This document shows positions 54,025-61,997 of a stretch of DNA of 64,000 nt, one piece after another. A program made the translations under genes and the position numbers. Every line of letters begins with the position of its first letter. Positions within the stretch are counted from its first letter, which is position 1. Source of the stretch: Armatimonadota bacterium (lineage in GTDB: Bacteria; Armatimonadota; Fimbriimonadia; Fimbriimonadales; Fimbriimonadaceae); the NCBI GenBank assembly GCA_022563855.1, contig JADFMN010000002.1, forward strand, positions 248,001 to 312,000. The letters run 5' to 3'. The notes beneath the pieces were generated by a model, which was not told the origin of the DNA, ran no database searches, and worked only from the letters and a program-made list of their open reading frames with translations.

Positions 54025-54981
54025 ATGGAATACAGGCAGCTGGGGAAGTACGGCGTCAAGGTCTCCGAGGTCGCGCTCGGCGGGTGGTTGCCACGGGGCA
54101 AATCGAAAGAAGACTCCACAACCGAGGCGCTCGTGTACCGCGCCTTCGACCTTGGAATCAACTTCTTCGATGTGGCGGACGTCTACAACAAAGGCGAAGC
54201 AGAGAAGTCTCTGGCCAAGGCCATAGCGGGTATGAAGCGCGAAGATCTCTTCATAGCGACCAAGTGCTACTTTCCGATGAGCGATCGCCCAAACGACCAG
54301 GGGCTGAGCAGAAAACACATTCACGAGTCGGTACACAATTCGCTAAAAAGGCTTGGGCTCGATTACGTCGATCTGTTTCAATTTCATCGATTCGACGACT
54401 CCGTGCCGATGGAGGAGATGGTGCGCGCCGTGGACGATTTGATCCGCCAAGGCAAAATGCTCTACTGGGGCGTCAGCGAGTGGCCGGCCTGGGCGATCGT
54501 CGACCTTTGCCACACAGCTCGCGCGTGCGGGTGTGCCCCGCCCGTCTCGAACCAACCGCGCTACAGCATGCTGACCAGGCAGATCGAAGCCGAGGTGCTG
54601 CCGGCGTGTGAGCGCATGGGCATGGGCCAGGTCGTGTTCTCACCGCTCGCTCAAGGCGTGTTGACAGGGAAGTACCTGCCCGACCAGGCTCCGCCCGCAA
54701 AGTCGCGCGGGGCCGACGACACGGCAAACATGTTCATGGACGCGCTCCTCACCAGCGAGGTGCTGACCAAAGTCCAGAGGCTCGCGGCGTTCACGAAAGA
54801 GCAGGGCATAGAAGTAGGACAGTTTGCGCTAGCCTGGTGCCTGCGGCAAAAAGGCGTCAGCAGCGTGATCGTAGGCGCTACGAAAGTGGAGCATATCGAG
54901 CAGAACGCTGCGGCCAGCGAACTGAAGGTCGATGACGACGCGTGGCAGAAAGCAGACGAGATTCTTGGATTCGAGGCCTGA
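54025..54981 (+). CDS. Aldo/keto reductase, potassium-channel beta-subunit-like
   Basis: 318 residues. N-terminus YRQLGKYGVKVSEVALGGW. Catalytic tetrad in place: Asp and Tyr in FFDVADVYNKGEAEKSL, Lys in FIATKCYF, and His in LFQFHRFDD. C-terminal NADP site QKGVSSVIVGATKVEHIEQN. Oxidoreductase on an unknown carbonyl. Twelve bases after the glycosyltransferase gene. Its stop lies in the stem of the structure at 54976. Confidence 0.92.
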   Translation: MEYRQLGKYGVKVSEVALGGWLPRGKSKEDSTTEALVYRAFDLGINFFDVADVYNKGEAEKSLAKAIAGMKREDLFIATKCYFPMSDRPNDQGLSRKHIHESVHNSLKRLGLDYVDLFQFHRFDDSVPMEEMVRAVDDLIRQGKMLYWGVSEWPAWAIVDLCHTARACGCAPPVSNQPRYSMLTRQIEAEVLPACERMGMGQVVFSPLAQGVLTGKYLPDQAPPAKSRGADDTANMFMDALLTSEVLTKVQRLAAFTKEQGIEVGQFALAWCLRQKGVSSVIVGATKVEHIEQNAAASELKVDDDAWQKADEILGFEA

Positions 54982-55014
54982 GCAAGCAAGCCGCATCGCG
55001 GTAACCTCTCAGGC
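54976..55014 (+). repeat. Stem-loop across the aldo/keto reductase stop and the ACT-protein leader
   Basis: GCCTGAG (54976-54982) pairs with CTCAGGC (55008-55014), with an inner CCGC-ATC-GCGG hairpin (54991-55001). The eight-base CAAGCAAG occurs just inside the left arm (54983-54990) and again from 55014 to 55021, next to the AAGGA ribosome site of the next gene. No T tract. It could affect translation of the downstream operon. Confidence 0.4.
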
Positions 55015-55028
55015 AAGCAAGGATTTCA

Positions 55029-55583
55029 ATGCCCGAAAGCAAGGAATTGACCAGCAGCTTTAGACCGTTCCGCCAACGCGTGAGCGACCGCGACGTGGAC
55101 TCTCGAGGGATCGGGGAGACCGAATTCGAGAAGACGCGCGGCATCAACAGCGTCGAGGTGAGGCGCGGCCTCGCCAGCGCGTACCTGAGTGGCCTGGCCG
55201 AGCCGGCCATGGAGTCGAGACTGGCCGCCTTGGACGCGATCGAGGCCGCAGGCATCAGCGTCGACTTTCTGAAACTGAGCCCGGGTGCGATGTCTTTCTT
55301 GATAGAAGAGAGCGATCAGGAAATACTGCAAACTGCTCTAAAGGAGGCGGGCATTTCGTTCGAGCTGGTCAGCGACCGGTGCGTCGTTCACGTGCACGCG
55401 GTCAACATGCAGGACGAAGAAGGGCTGATCGCGCGCGTGCTGAGCGAAGTGATCGCTAGCGGCGAGCAGGTCGATCACGTCGGCGACATGCACGACCGCC
55501 TTCTGCTCGTCACCGACGCCAAGACGGGCGAGCGGCTGGCGCAGCGGATCCGAGAGCGCCTTCCGAAAGAGGTCGTCGAATGA
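55029..55583 (+). CDS. Stand-alone tandem ACT-domain protein linked to aspartate kinase
   Basis: 184 residues with AAGGA before the ATG. After a charged N-terminus of about 38 residues come two ACT-like units (about 40-108, with INSVEVRRGLASAYLSGL and FLIEESDQEILQTAL; about 110-180, with VHVHAVNMQDEEGLIARVLS). The pattern resembles the amino-acid-sensing ACT pair at the end of aspartate kinases. Overlaps lysC by four bases (ATGA), so a role as a separate regulatory subunit of that kinase is likely; this is inference. Confidence 0.75.
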   Translation: MPESKELTSSFRPFRQRVSDRDVDSRGIGETEFEKTRGINSVEVRRGLASAYLSGLAEPAMESRLAALDAIEAAGISVDFLKLSPGAMSFLIEESDQEILQTALKEAGISFELVSDRCVVHVHAVNMQDEEGLIARVLSEVIASGEQVDHVGDMHDRLLLVTDAKTGERLAQRIRERLPKEVVE

Positions 55584-56923
55584 AGATCAAGGTGATGAAG
55601 TTCGGCGGCACGAGCGTGCAGTCTGCCGAGCGGCGGATGCAGGCCGCCCTGCGCGTGATTTCGGCCGTCGAACAAGGGTTCTCGCCGGTGGTCGTCGTCA
55701 GCGCGATCGGCAGAAACGGACAGCCGTACGCTACCGACACCCTTGTTCAAATGCTGCGCGAGATCGACTCAGCCGTCGAGCCGGACGGTCGCGAACTGGA
55801 CTTGCTCATGGCGTGCGGGGAGATTCTCTCGGCGGTCGTTTTCGCTCACACGCTAAAGACGCAAGGGCACGACGCCATGGCCATGCGGGGCGGCCAAGCC
55901 GGGATCAGGACCGACGGCGTCTACGGCAACGCGCGCATCGTCGGCGTGAACCCGCTCGGCCTTTATGAGGCGCTCAAGCGAGGGATCACTCCCGTCGTCT
56001 GCGGTTTTCAAGGCGTGTGGGTGCAAGGCGGCTTGCCAGGCGCGGAGCTGACGACCCTCGGACGAGGGGGATCTGATACGACGGCGTCGGCTGTTGCCGC
56101 GGCGATCAAAGCCGTAGCCGTCGAAATATTCACCGACGTTGACGGAGTGAAGACCGCAGATCCTGACTTTGTCGCCGATGCTCCGACGTTGCCGGAGGTC
56201 ACGTACGACGAGGTGGCTGAACTGGCCCACCTGGGCGCTCAAGTGTTGCACCCCCGGGCGGCGGAGATCGCCATGCGCTTCGACATTCCGCTCTGGGTTA
56301 AGAACACGATGAGCGAAGAGAAGGGCACCGAGGTTGTGCCCGGCGACCGTTTTTCTGGCAGTCGGGTTACCGGTATTGCGCACTCGGGCAAACTCGTCCA
56401 CATTCAGTTCAATCTCGCAAAGGTGGAGCCTGAACATCGCGTCGAGCTGAAGACGCGGGTGTATGAGATGCTTGCAAAATACGAGGTGAACCTGCGGATG
56501 ATCGACCTCAGCGCTGAGAGCATTGGCTTCGCCGTAGAGCGAGGCGAGTTCCCGATCGTTGTAGACCTGTTCGATAGCCTGGTCGTGCCTCTGGGCGGTC
56601 CGCAAGGCGCAATCTACTTGTTCCACCGCGGAGACCGCGAATCCAAAGCAACTCAGACGCAAGAGGCGCTGCTGCAACCGTTGGGCGAGACAAAGTTGGT
56701 GCCGTTCGAAGTCACCGAGGGTTGCACGATGGTGTCGCTCGTGGGGCACGACTACATGCGTCAGCCGGGCGTGTTCCGAGACGTGCTGCGGGTGCTGCAC
56801 GACGCCAAGATTCCCGTGCTGCAGATCAGCGACTCCGAATTCTCGCTGAGCTGCCTGATTCCAGAGTCCGAGCTGCGAAAGGCCGTGCCGATGCTGCACG
56901 AGAAGTTTGTCGAGGTGAAGTGA
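55580..56923 (+). CDS. lysC: Aspartate kinase
   Basis: 447 residues. Kinase motifs KVMKFGGTSVQSAERR and LGRGGSDTTASAVAAAI with FTDVDGVKTADP. Its own ACT region follows about residue 285 (IAHSGKLVHIQFNL onward, ending FSLSCLIPESELRKAV). Phosphorylates aspartate as the first step to lysine, threonine and methionine. The upstream ACT gene overlaps it, so the holoenzyme may carry additional ACT domains. folP overlaps its stop. Confidence 0.95.
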   Translation: MKIKVMKFGGTSVQSAERRMQAALRVISAVEQGFSPVVVVSAIGRNGQPYATDTLVQMLREIDSAVEPDGRELDLLMACGEILSAVVFAHTLKTQGHDAMAMRGGQAGIRTDGVYGNARIVGVNPLGLYEALKRGITPVVCGFQGVWVQGGLPGAELTTLGRGGSDTTASAVAAAIKAVAVEIFTDVDGVKTADPDFVADAPTLPEVTYDEVAELAHLGAQVLHPRAAEIAMRFDIPLWVKNTMSEEKGTEVVPGDRFSGSRVTGIAHSGKLVHIQFNLAKVEPEHRVELKTRVYEMLAKYEVNLRMIDLSAESIGFAVERGEFPIVVDLFDSLVVPLGGPQGAIYLFHRGDRESKATQTQEALLQPLGETKLVPFEVTEGCTMVSLVGHDYMRQPGVFRDVLRVLHDAKIPVLQISDSEFSLSCLIPESELRKAVPMLHEKFVEVK

Positions 56924-57792
56924 GTAGCGTTTCGCGTTTTGAACTGCCCATCGACCGAGTCGCGATCATGGGGGTTCTGAACGTCACGCCGGACAGCTTT
57001 AGCGATGGCGGGCAGTTCCTCGGCGCTCAACAAGCGGTCGAGCACGGCCAGCGCATGGCGGATGAAGGCGCTGACCTGATCGACGTTGGTGGAGAGTCGA
57101 CCCAGCCTGGCGCGGAGCCCGTACCCGAAGAGGAGGAGCTTCGACGCGTGCTACCCGTCGTTGAGCAGTTGGCGGCCGACGGCTTGGCTCTCTCGATCGA
57201 CACCTCGAAACCGGCGGTCGCGCGCGAGTGCCTGCTGGCGGGCGCGAGCGTTGTGAACGACGTCACGGCGCTTCGGAGCAGTGAGATGGCGGCGGTGTGC
57301 GCCGACGCGGGATGCACCGTCTGCCTGATGCACATGCTGGGCGATCCACGCACGATGCAGAGCGCACCTCGATATAAGGATGTTGTGGACGACGTCGCGG
57401 ATGCACTGACCGAGGCGATCGCCCGTGCCGAACAGGCAGGAGTAGATCCAGACCGCATCTGGATAGACCCAGGAATCGGTTTCGGCAAGACCTTGCGACA
57501 CAACCTCGAACTGCTGAACCGCCTGGAAGAGATCGTAGCGATCGGCTACCCAGTGCTGATCGGGGTCAGCAGAAAATCGTTCATCGGCAGGCTGCTCGGA
57601 TCGGCTGCCGATCCTGCGCCGGTCGGAGAGAGGCTCGAAGGCTCCCTCGCGGCGCAAGTCCTGGCCGTCGCCAACGGCGCGAGGATTCTCCGCGTTCACG
57701 ATGTAGCGGAGTCGGTGAGAGCCAACGTAATTGCGGAGGCGGTACTCAGTCAGTCCCGAGCATCTTCGACGCCGCGTCTTCTGCAAGAATAG
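56920..57792 (+). CDS. folP: Dihydropteroate synthase
   Basis: 290 residues from a GTG at 56920 overlapping the lysC stop, with GAGGTGA just upstream. All family motifs: MGVLNVTPDSFSDGG, DVGGESTQPGA, LSIDTSKPAVA, DPGIGFGKT and GVSRKSFIGRLLG. Condenses p-aminobenzoate with dihydropterin pyrophosphate for folate synthesis. Its last 47 bases overlap a convergent gene. Confidence 0.96.
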   Translation: MSSVSRFELPIDRVAIMGVLNVTPDSFSDGGQFLGAQQAVEHGQRMADEGADLIDVGGESTQPGAEPVPEEEELRRVLPVVEQLAADGLALSIDTSKPAVARECLLAGASVVNDVTALRSSEMAAVCADAGCTVCLMHMLGDPRTMQSAPRYKDVVDDVADALTEAIARAEQAGVDPDRIWIDPGIGFGKTLRHNLELLNRLEEIVAIGYPVLIGVSRKSFIGRLLGSAADPAPVGERLEGSLAAQVLAVANGARILRVHDVAESVRANVIAEAVLSQSRASSTPRLLQE

Positions 57793-58213
57793 GACGAGTG
57801 ACCTGTCCTCCCAAGTTGGAAGTTCTGGCGAGCAGGAACAGCTGCGCCGAAAGTACGACTGCCGCTATCGCCATGAACGACAGCGGAACGGTCGAGGACT
57901 TCCTGCTCAAAACGATCAACGTGACACCCACCGCGCCTACAGCCAACCCGGTCAGCCAGGCTACGCCAGCGCTGTCCCTGTGCCTCTGGATTCTGCTTTG
58001 ATAGAAGTCGTTGCCCTCGTAGAACTTAGCGGCACCGGGTCCAGTGAAGAACGCCGTGGCGCCGAAGACAGCCAGCAGAACCATGAGGCCGAGCCCTAGC
58101 CGCTGAATATCTGCGCTTTTCCTCAACACGCCAAAAATTAGAACCAGCAGCGTGATCATCGCTAGCGTGACCGGCAGGTGGTTCAAGACGATGTGTAAAT
58201 GCGTTCCGCTCAT
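57746..58213 (-). CDS. Four-helix membrane protein, DUF2231-like
   Basis: 155 residues from an ATG at 58213. N-terminus HLHIVLNHLPVTLAMITLLV is typical of small four-helix proteins with the HxHxxxNHxP pattern, in which the His residues may bind heme or metal. Three further helices follow. Function unknown. Convergent with folP by 47 bases; it begins 41 bases after the MATE gene on the same strand. Confidence 0.7.
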   Translation of the reverse strand: MSGTHLHIVLNHLPVTLAMITLLVLIFGVLRKSADIQRLGLGLMVLLAVFGATAFFTGPGAAKFYEGNDFYQSRIQRHRDSAGVAWLTGLAVGAVGVTLIVLSRKSSTVPLSFMAIAAVVLSAQLFLLARTSNLGGQVTRPILAEDAASKMLGTD

Positions 58214-58253
58214 TGTGCTCCTTCTAGCTCAGTACTGTGATACCACAATAAGT

Positions 58254-59699
58254 TCACACTTCTTGTGATTTCCACGCGCCTTTCTTCCATAGAATAACTG
58301 CTACAACGCCTTGGATCAACTGTGTTACAGCCATGCTGAGCCACGCCCCGTTCGCCCCCATGTTGGCGCCGTGGATCGTGATGAATCCGAAGATCGTGAT
58401 GCTCGGCAGGGCGAGCACCGCTGCTAGGGGCACGCGAACGCCCCACAGCGCGAAGACTGACAGCCACATCGGCCTTCGGGTGTCTCCCGCGCCTTGCATC
58501 GCTCGCATCATCACCATCCCGTATGCGAAGAACACCTCGGTCGAGGCGACGAATCGAATGAAGTTCGCGGTGACGTCGGCCACGTCCTGCTGCGCTCCAA
58601 TGATGAAGTGCGCGAGCGGACTCGCGAATATGAAGAGGAGCACTGATATCGTCAGGCTCACGATTCCCGCTTGATGCGCTGCGACCCAGCCGAGCTTGGC
58701 CGCTCGGTCGGGGCGCTTCATCCCCAAGCTCTGCCCTACGAGAGTCGCCGCTGCGATGGAGAGCCCGAACGCCGGCATGAACGCGAACGACTCGATCGAG
58801 AACCCTGGCCTGATCGCCGCGACGGCGATCGCCGCGTCGTCTTTGTTGGGCAGTGACCGAAGGATGAAAGCGAACGCCATGAGCGACGACACCCTGAAGA
58901 ACGCCATCATGCTCGCAGGCGCCGCGATCCGAACGATCCTGCGGATCCACTCCATCCCCGGCCACGCCATCGTAAACCTGCTCTTGAGCTGCGTGCGTTT
59001 GCTCCAGGCTATGTAGGTTACGGCTGCGCACAACGAACTGACGGCCATGCCGATCGCCGCGCCCTTGAGCCCGAGATCAGCCCCCGGCACGGTGATTCCG
59101 AACACCTCGCGCTCAGGCAAGATGAGCAGGAAGTTCAGCGCGATGTGCAGGAATATCTGGATGCCGCTGATGACCATCGGGCTGCGCGTATCACCGATCC
59201 CGCGCAGAGATCCCGCGAGCGATTGGATGATGAACACAGAGGGCAGGGAGAGCATGTAGATCGATGCGTACTCGATGAACAGAACACGCGAGGCGACGTC
59301 GCCCTTTGGAATGAGCGCGTGTGCGGCGCCGAACGAGGCCGGCCAGGCGATCAGGAACAGCGCGAACCCGAGGTAGGTCGCCAGCGAGAGGCACTTGCGG
59401 TTTGCCGTGATACACTCGGCGATCACACCTGCGCCGAACGCTCTGCTGACGATCGCCGTCGCAGCGATGCCGATCGCAAACGTGATCGAGAAGAACAGAA
59501 AGATGAACGGCATGGCCGCTCCGGCCGCCGTCATCGCCTGGCGCGAGACGTTGCTGATGAAGAACGTGTCGAGCAGCGCGTTGAGGGTCTGCAGCGAGTT
59601 GAGCGCGACGGCGGGCCAGGCCAAGACCCAAACGATCTTCAGAGAGTTCTCGACATGCCCGGTCGCGGGCACCTCTGAAGCGTTTGATGATTCTGCCAC
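58254..59699 (-). CDS. MATE-family efflux transporter
   Basis: 481 residues from a GTG at 59699 with AGGAAG upstream; no nearby in-frame ATG precedes the first helix. Twelve membrane helices. N-terminal VWVLAWPAVALNSLQTLNAL and LDTFFISNVS are usual for bacterial MATE proteins, as is GLSIAAATLVGQSLG in the second half. Likely exports cationic or drug-like compounds using an ion gradient. No regulator beside it. Confidence 0.92.
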   Translation of the reverse strand: MAESSNASEVPATGHVENSLKIVWVLAWPAVALNSLQTLNALLDTFFISNVSRQAMTAAGAAMPFIFLFFSITFAIGIAATAIVSRAFGAGVIAECITANRKCLSLATYLGFALFLIAWPASFGAAHALIPKGDVASRVLFIEYASIYMLSLPSVFIIQSLAGSLRGIGDTRSPMVISGIQIFLHIALNFLLILPEREVFGITVPGADLGLKGAAIGMAVSSLCAAVTYIAWSKRTQLKSRFTMAWPGMEWIRRIVRIAAPASMMAFFRVSSLMAFAFILRSLPNKDDAAIAVAAIRPGFSIESFAFMPAFGLSIAAATLVGQSLGMKRPDRAAKLGWVAAHQAGIVSLTISVLLFIFASPLAHFIIGAQQDVADVTANFIRFVASTEVFFAYGMVMMRAMQGAGDTRRPMWLSVFALWGVRVPLAAVLALPSITIFGFITIHGANMGANGAWLSMAVTQLIQGVVAVILWKKGAWKSQEV

Positions 59700-59941
59700 T
59701 GATTCTTCCTGGCGGATGAGCCAGCAGTCATTTTAGCAATATTGGCGGTCTGTGCGACGGACTGGCATCGTCATCGCCTAATCAGTCTGTTCTTTCGTGC
59801 GAATCGGTGTCCACGCGACCTCCCGTTTGAACCCAAGCCGTCTCGCCAGTGTCCTCTTCGTGACCAATCGTATCAATCAGGCTGCGCTACGCAGTCGCCG
59901 CTCCCCGGATCGTAAATCACTCGATCCGACCATCGGGGCGA

Positions 59942-60961
59942 TTACGGCCTGATGATCGTGAACGACATGCCGTGGATCTGGCCGTTTTTCCCCTGTACAG
60001 GCGCTGAGATCAGGATTTGCTTGCGACCTGCTGCCTTCGCCTCAAGCGAGAACACCTCCATCTCTGAGACAGAGCTGAACCCGTAGAACTGCCAACGGCT
60101 GGATAGAGCCCGTCGAACACGGCCTTTCACTGAACTTGACAAGTCCCTAAGGGCAACCTCGTCGTCTCGTCCGGGCCCTTCCACGATTTCGTAGTCCTGG
60201 GCGAGCTTCTCGTAGGCGCGATCAAACGCGTTCCTGAGTATCACATACTCTCCATCGACGTACTCCTCATACAGTTCCATCGCCTCCCGCAATGCCCGGT
60301 GACTGGTCGATCCACGCCCGGCCATGGATATTAGGGCCATCCCAAGAGGATCACGATTCTCAGGACTGCGAGCTTCGGCGGCTCGATCTCCTCTTTCCTG
60401 ATCGTGTTCGAGCGGATTGGAATAGAATCGATCGCCCCACTTCTTCTCAAGTTCCGGTCGTAGATTCGGCCTTATGGACATCTTGAATTGATGATCGTCC
60501 GATGTCAATGTGATGTCCAAAAGGGGCACGAACTGTAGGGCGGTTTCCTTCGGTAGACCGGCCTGTTCATCGACGTATTGCGGAATTTGAAACGCAAGCC
60601 GGGTCGAAAGAGCGGCTTGCGCCTCGCTCGACAACTCGCCGACTTCCGTCAATCCAGACGCCGACGCAAGCGTTTCAAGAATGGCGGTGTTTTCTGCTAT
60701 CTTGATCAACGACGATAAGTCTCTGTCGATGACGAGCATCGTCTTGCCCTCTCCCTGCACGACGATGTACTTCGCGTCGAACTTTACCCACCACTCGGGA
60801 TACGTGACATCGAGGTGGGAAGTGACATGCCGAAGCTCAGCTGGTCGCGACCCGCCGTTGTTGGTCAGATAGATGACGGATTCGAAGGACGGTCCGTCTT
60901 GTTCGACTGGCGCGGACTGCAACGCCATCAACGCCACGGCTACTGTTAGAAGGGTATTCAT
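59942..60961 (-). CDS. Secreted protein of unknown function
   Basis: 339 residues from the ATG at 60961 (GGTGAG upstream); an earlier start at 60985 is less likely. Signal peptide NTLLTVAVALMALQSA. The mature part has no domain I recognise; it is charged and partly helical (ALREAMELYEEYVDGEYVIL). The next 240 bases downstream (59700-59941) hold nothing recognisable. It lies 155 bases after a second secreted gene, possibly co-transcribed. Confidence 0.65.
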   Translation of the reverse strand: MNTLLTVAVALMALQSAPVEQDGPSFESVIYLTNNGGSRPAELRHVTSHLDVTYPEWWVKFDAKYIVVQGEGKTMLVIDRDLSSLIKIAENTAILETLASASGLTEVGELSSEAQAALSTRLAFQIPQYVDEQAGLPKETALQFVPLLDITLTSDDHQFKMSIRPNLRPELEKKWGDRFYSNPLEHDQERGDRAAEARSPENRDPLGMALISMAGRGSTSHRALREAMELYEEYVDGEYVILRNAFDRAYEKLAQDYEIVEGPGRDDEVALRDLSSSVKGRVRRALSSRWQFYGFSSVSEMEVFSLEAKAAGRKQILISAPVQGKNGQIHGMSFTIIRP

Positions 60962-61116
60962 TGTTTTCTCACCAAGCGAGTGCAAGAGGCAAACGCAATT
61001 CTACCACCAGTTTCTCGTAAGCTTTTGAACCTCTAATCGTGTAATTTGCTGGTGCCGCAGGGCGGACTTTGACCGCCAACACCTAACTACCTGAAGCGCT
61101 GCACGGGGCTGCGCGG

Positions 61117-61905
61117 CTACCCGCCAGTCTTGGGGATGCTGACAGAGACTGCGCGGGCGCCCCTTGGGGCCACGAAGCCGAACGACGTGTCGGGCGGCAT
61201 GTAGTCTCGACGGATCGTGACCTGCCAGCGGCGCGTCCGCCATCGCCCGGCGATCTTGACTTGCTCGTAGTAGTCGAGCCCCTTGAGCCGGAAGCCAAAA
61301 ATCGGGTCGGGCTCCAGAACATAAACAAGCTGGCTAGCCACCGGATCGGAAGACGTGCAGACGATGTTCTCCCCGGTGACGTTGACCTCGGCCATCGGTT
61401 GCCAGGGGACCCATTTATTGCGGATGTTTCCTACGTTCGTGGCGTTCTCTCCAAACGCGTCCATCAGTATCCGCGTCAGGAGCGTGTACGGCCCGCGGCC
61501 GAACGTGTTCATAGTCTGGAACAGGCGGTGCCTCATGCCCTGGATCGGTTTCGGGACGACGCCGTAGTCGATGCTCGAGTACTCCTTCTTCAAAACGTCG
61601 TACGTCCAGAGCCGTTGGCCGTCGCCGGCAAAGCGGTGGACCAACGTTCCATCGCGGTACGACATCGCCTCGACACGGGCGAACTGGCGCTTGCCCTCAA
61701 CGGTGAACTGCACGGCGACGGTGATTTGAATCTGGCTCGCGACGCCCTTGTCCAGTTCGGTGCCCGTCAACACCATCGTGAACTTTCGCTGGGTACTGAG
61801 TTCCGCTATCGCGCCGGACATCATCTTCCTGGCAGCCACGATATCGTCCGCCGAGGCATGGGCGCACAGGACGATGAGCAGAGCAAGCGAAATCCGCCGA
61901 TTCAC
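61117..61905 (-). CDS. Secreted LolA/DUF2092-like protein
   Basis: 262 residues from a GTG at 61905, which starts the signal peptide NRRISLALLIVLCAHASA directly; a TTG at 61935 is an alternative, and neither has a ribosome site. The mature part is beta-rich with VAVQFTVEGKRQFARVEAM and DGQRLWTYDVLKKEYSSI. This resembles the half-barrel of LolA/LolB-type lipoprotein carriers and DUF2092 proteins. The similarity is one of pattern only. Divergent from thrS with about 90 bases between. Confidence 0.62.
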   Translation of the reverse strand: MNRRISLALLIVLCAHASADDIVAARKMMSGAIAELSTQRKFTMVLTGTELDKGVASQIQITVAVQFTVEGKRQFARVEAMSYRDGTLVHRFAGDGQRLWTYDVLKKEYSSIDYGVVPKPIQGMRHRLFQTMNTFGRGPYTLLTRILMDAFGENATNVGNIRNKWVPWQPMAEVNVTGENIVCTSSDPVASQLVYVLEPDPIFGFRLKGLDYYEQVKIAGRWRTRRWQVTIRRDYMPPDTSFGFVAPRGARAVSVSIPKTGG

Positions 61906-61997
61906 GTTACAATTAGACTGCCTGTTCCGTCTCAAGGTTTCAAGCCTGTATACTTCGGGCCTAACAATTCGTTCCCGTCGTTTGGGATGGACAGATC

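Noticed and set aside
54980-55025. CTCTCAGGCA near the ACT gene, reminiscent of part of a glycine riboswitch
   Set aside because: The matching GAGAG and the rest of the core are absent; a simple stem-loop explains the sequence.
58210-59031. Frame of about 270 codons overlapping the MATE gene on the same strand
   Set aside because: Arg/His/Gly-rich out-of-frame reading; the MATE frame has continuous helices and a ribosome site.
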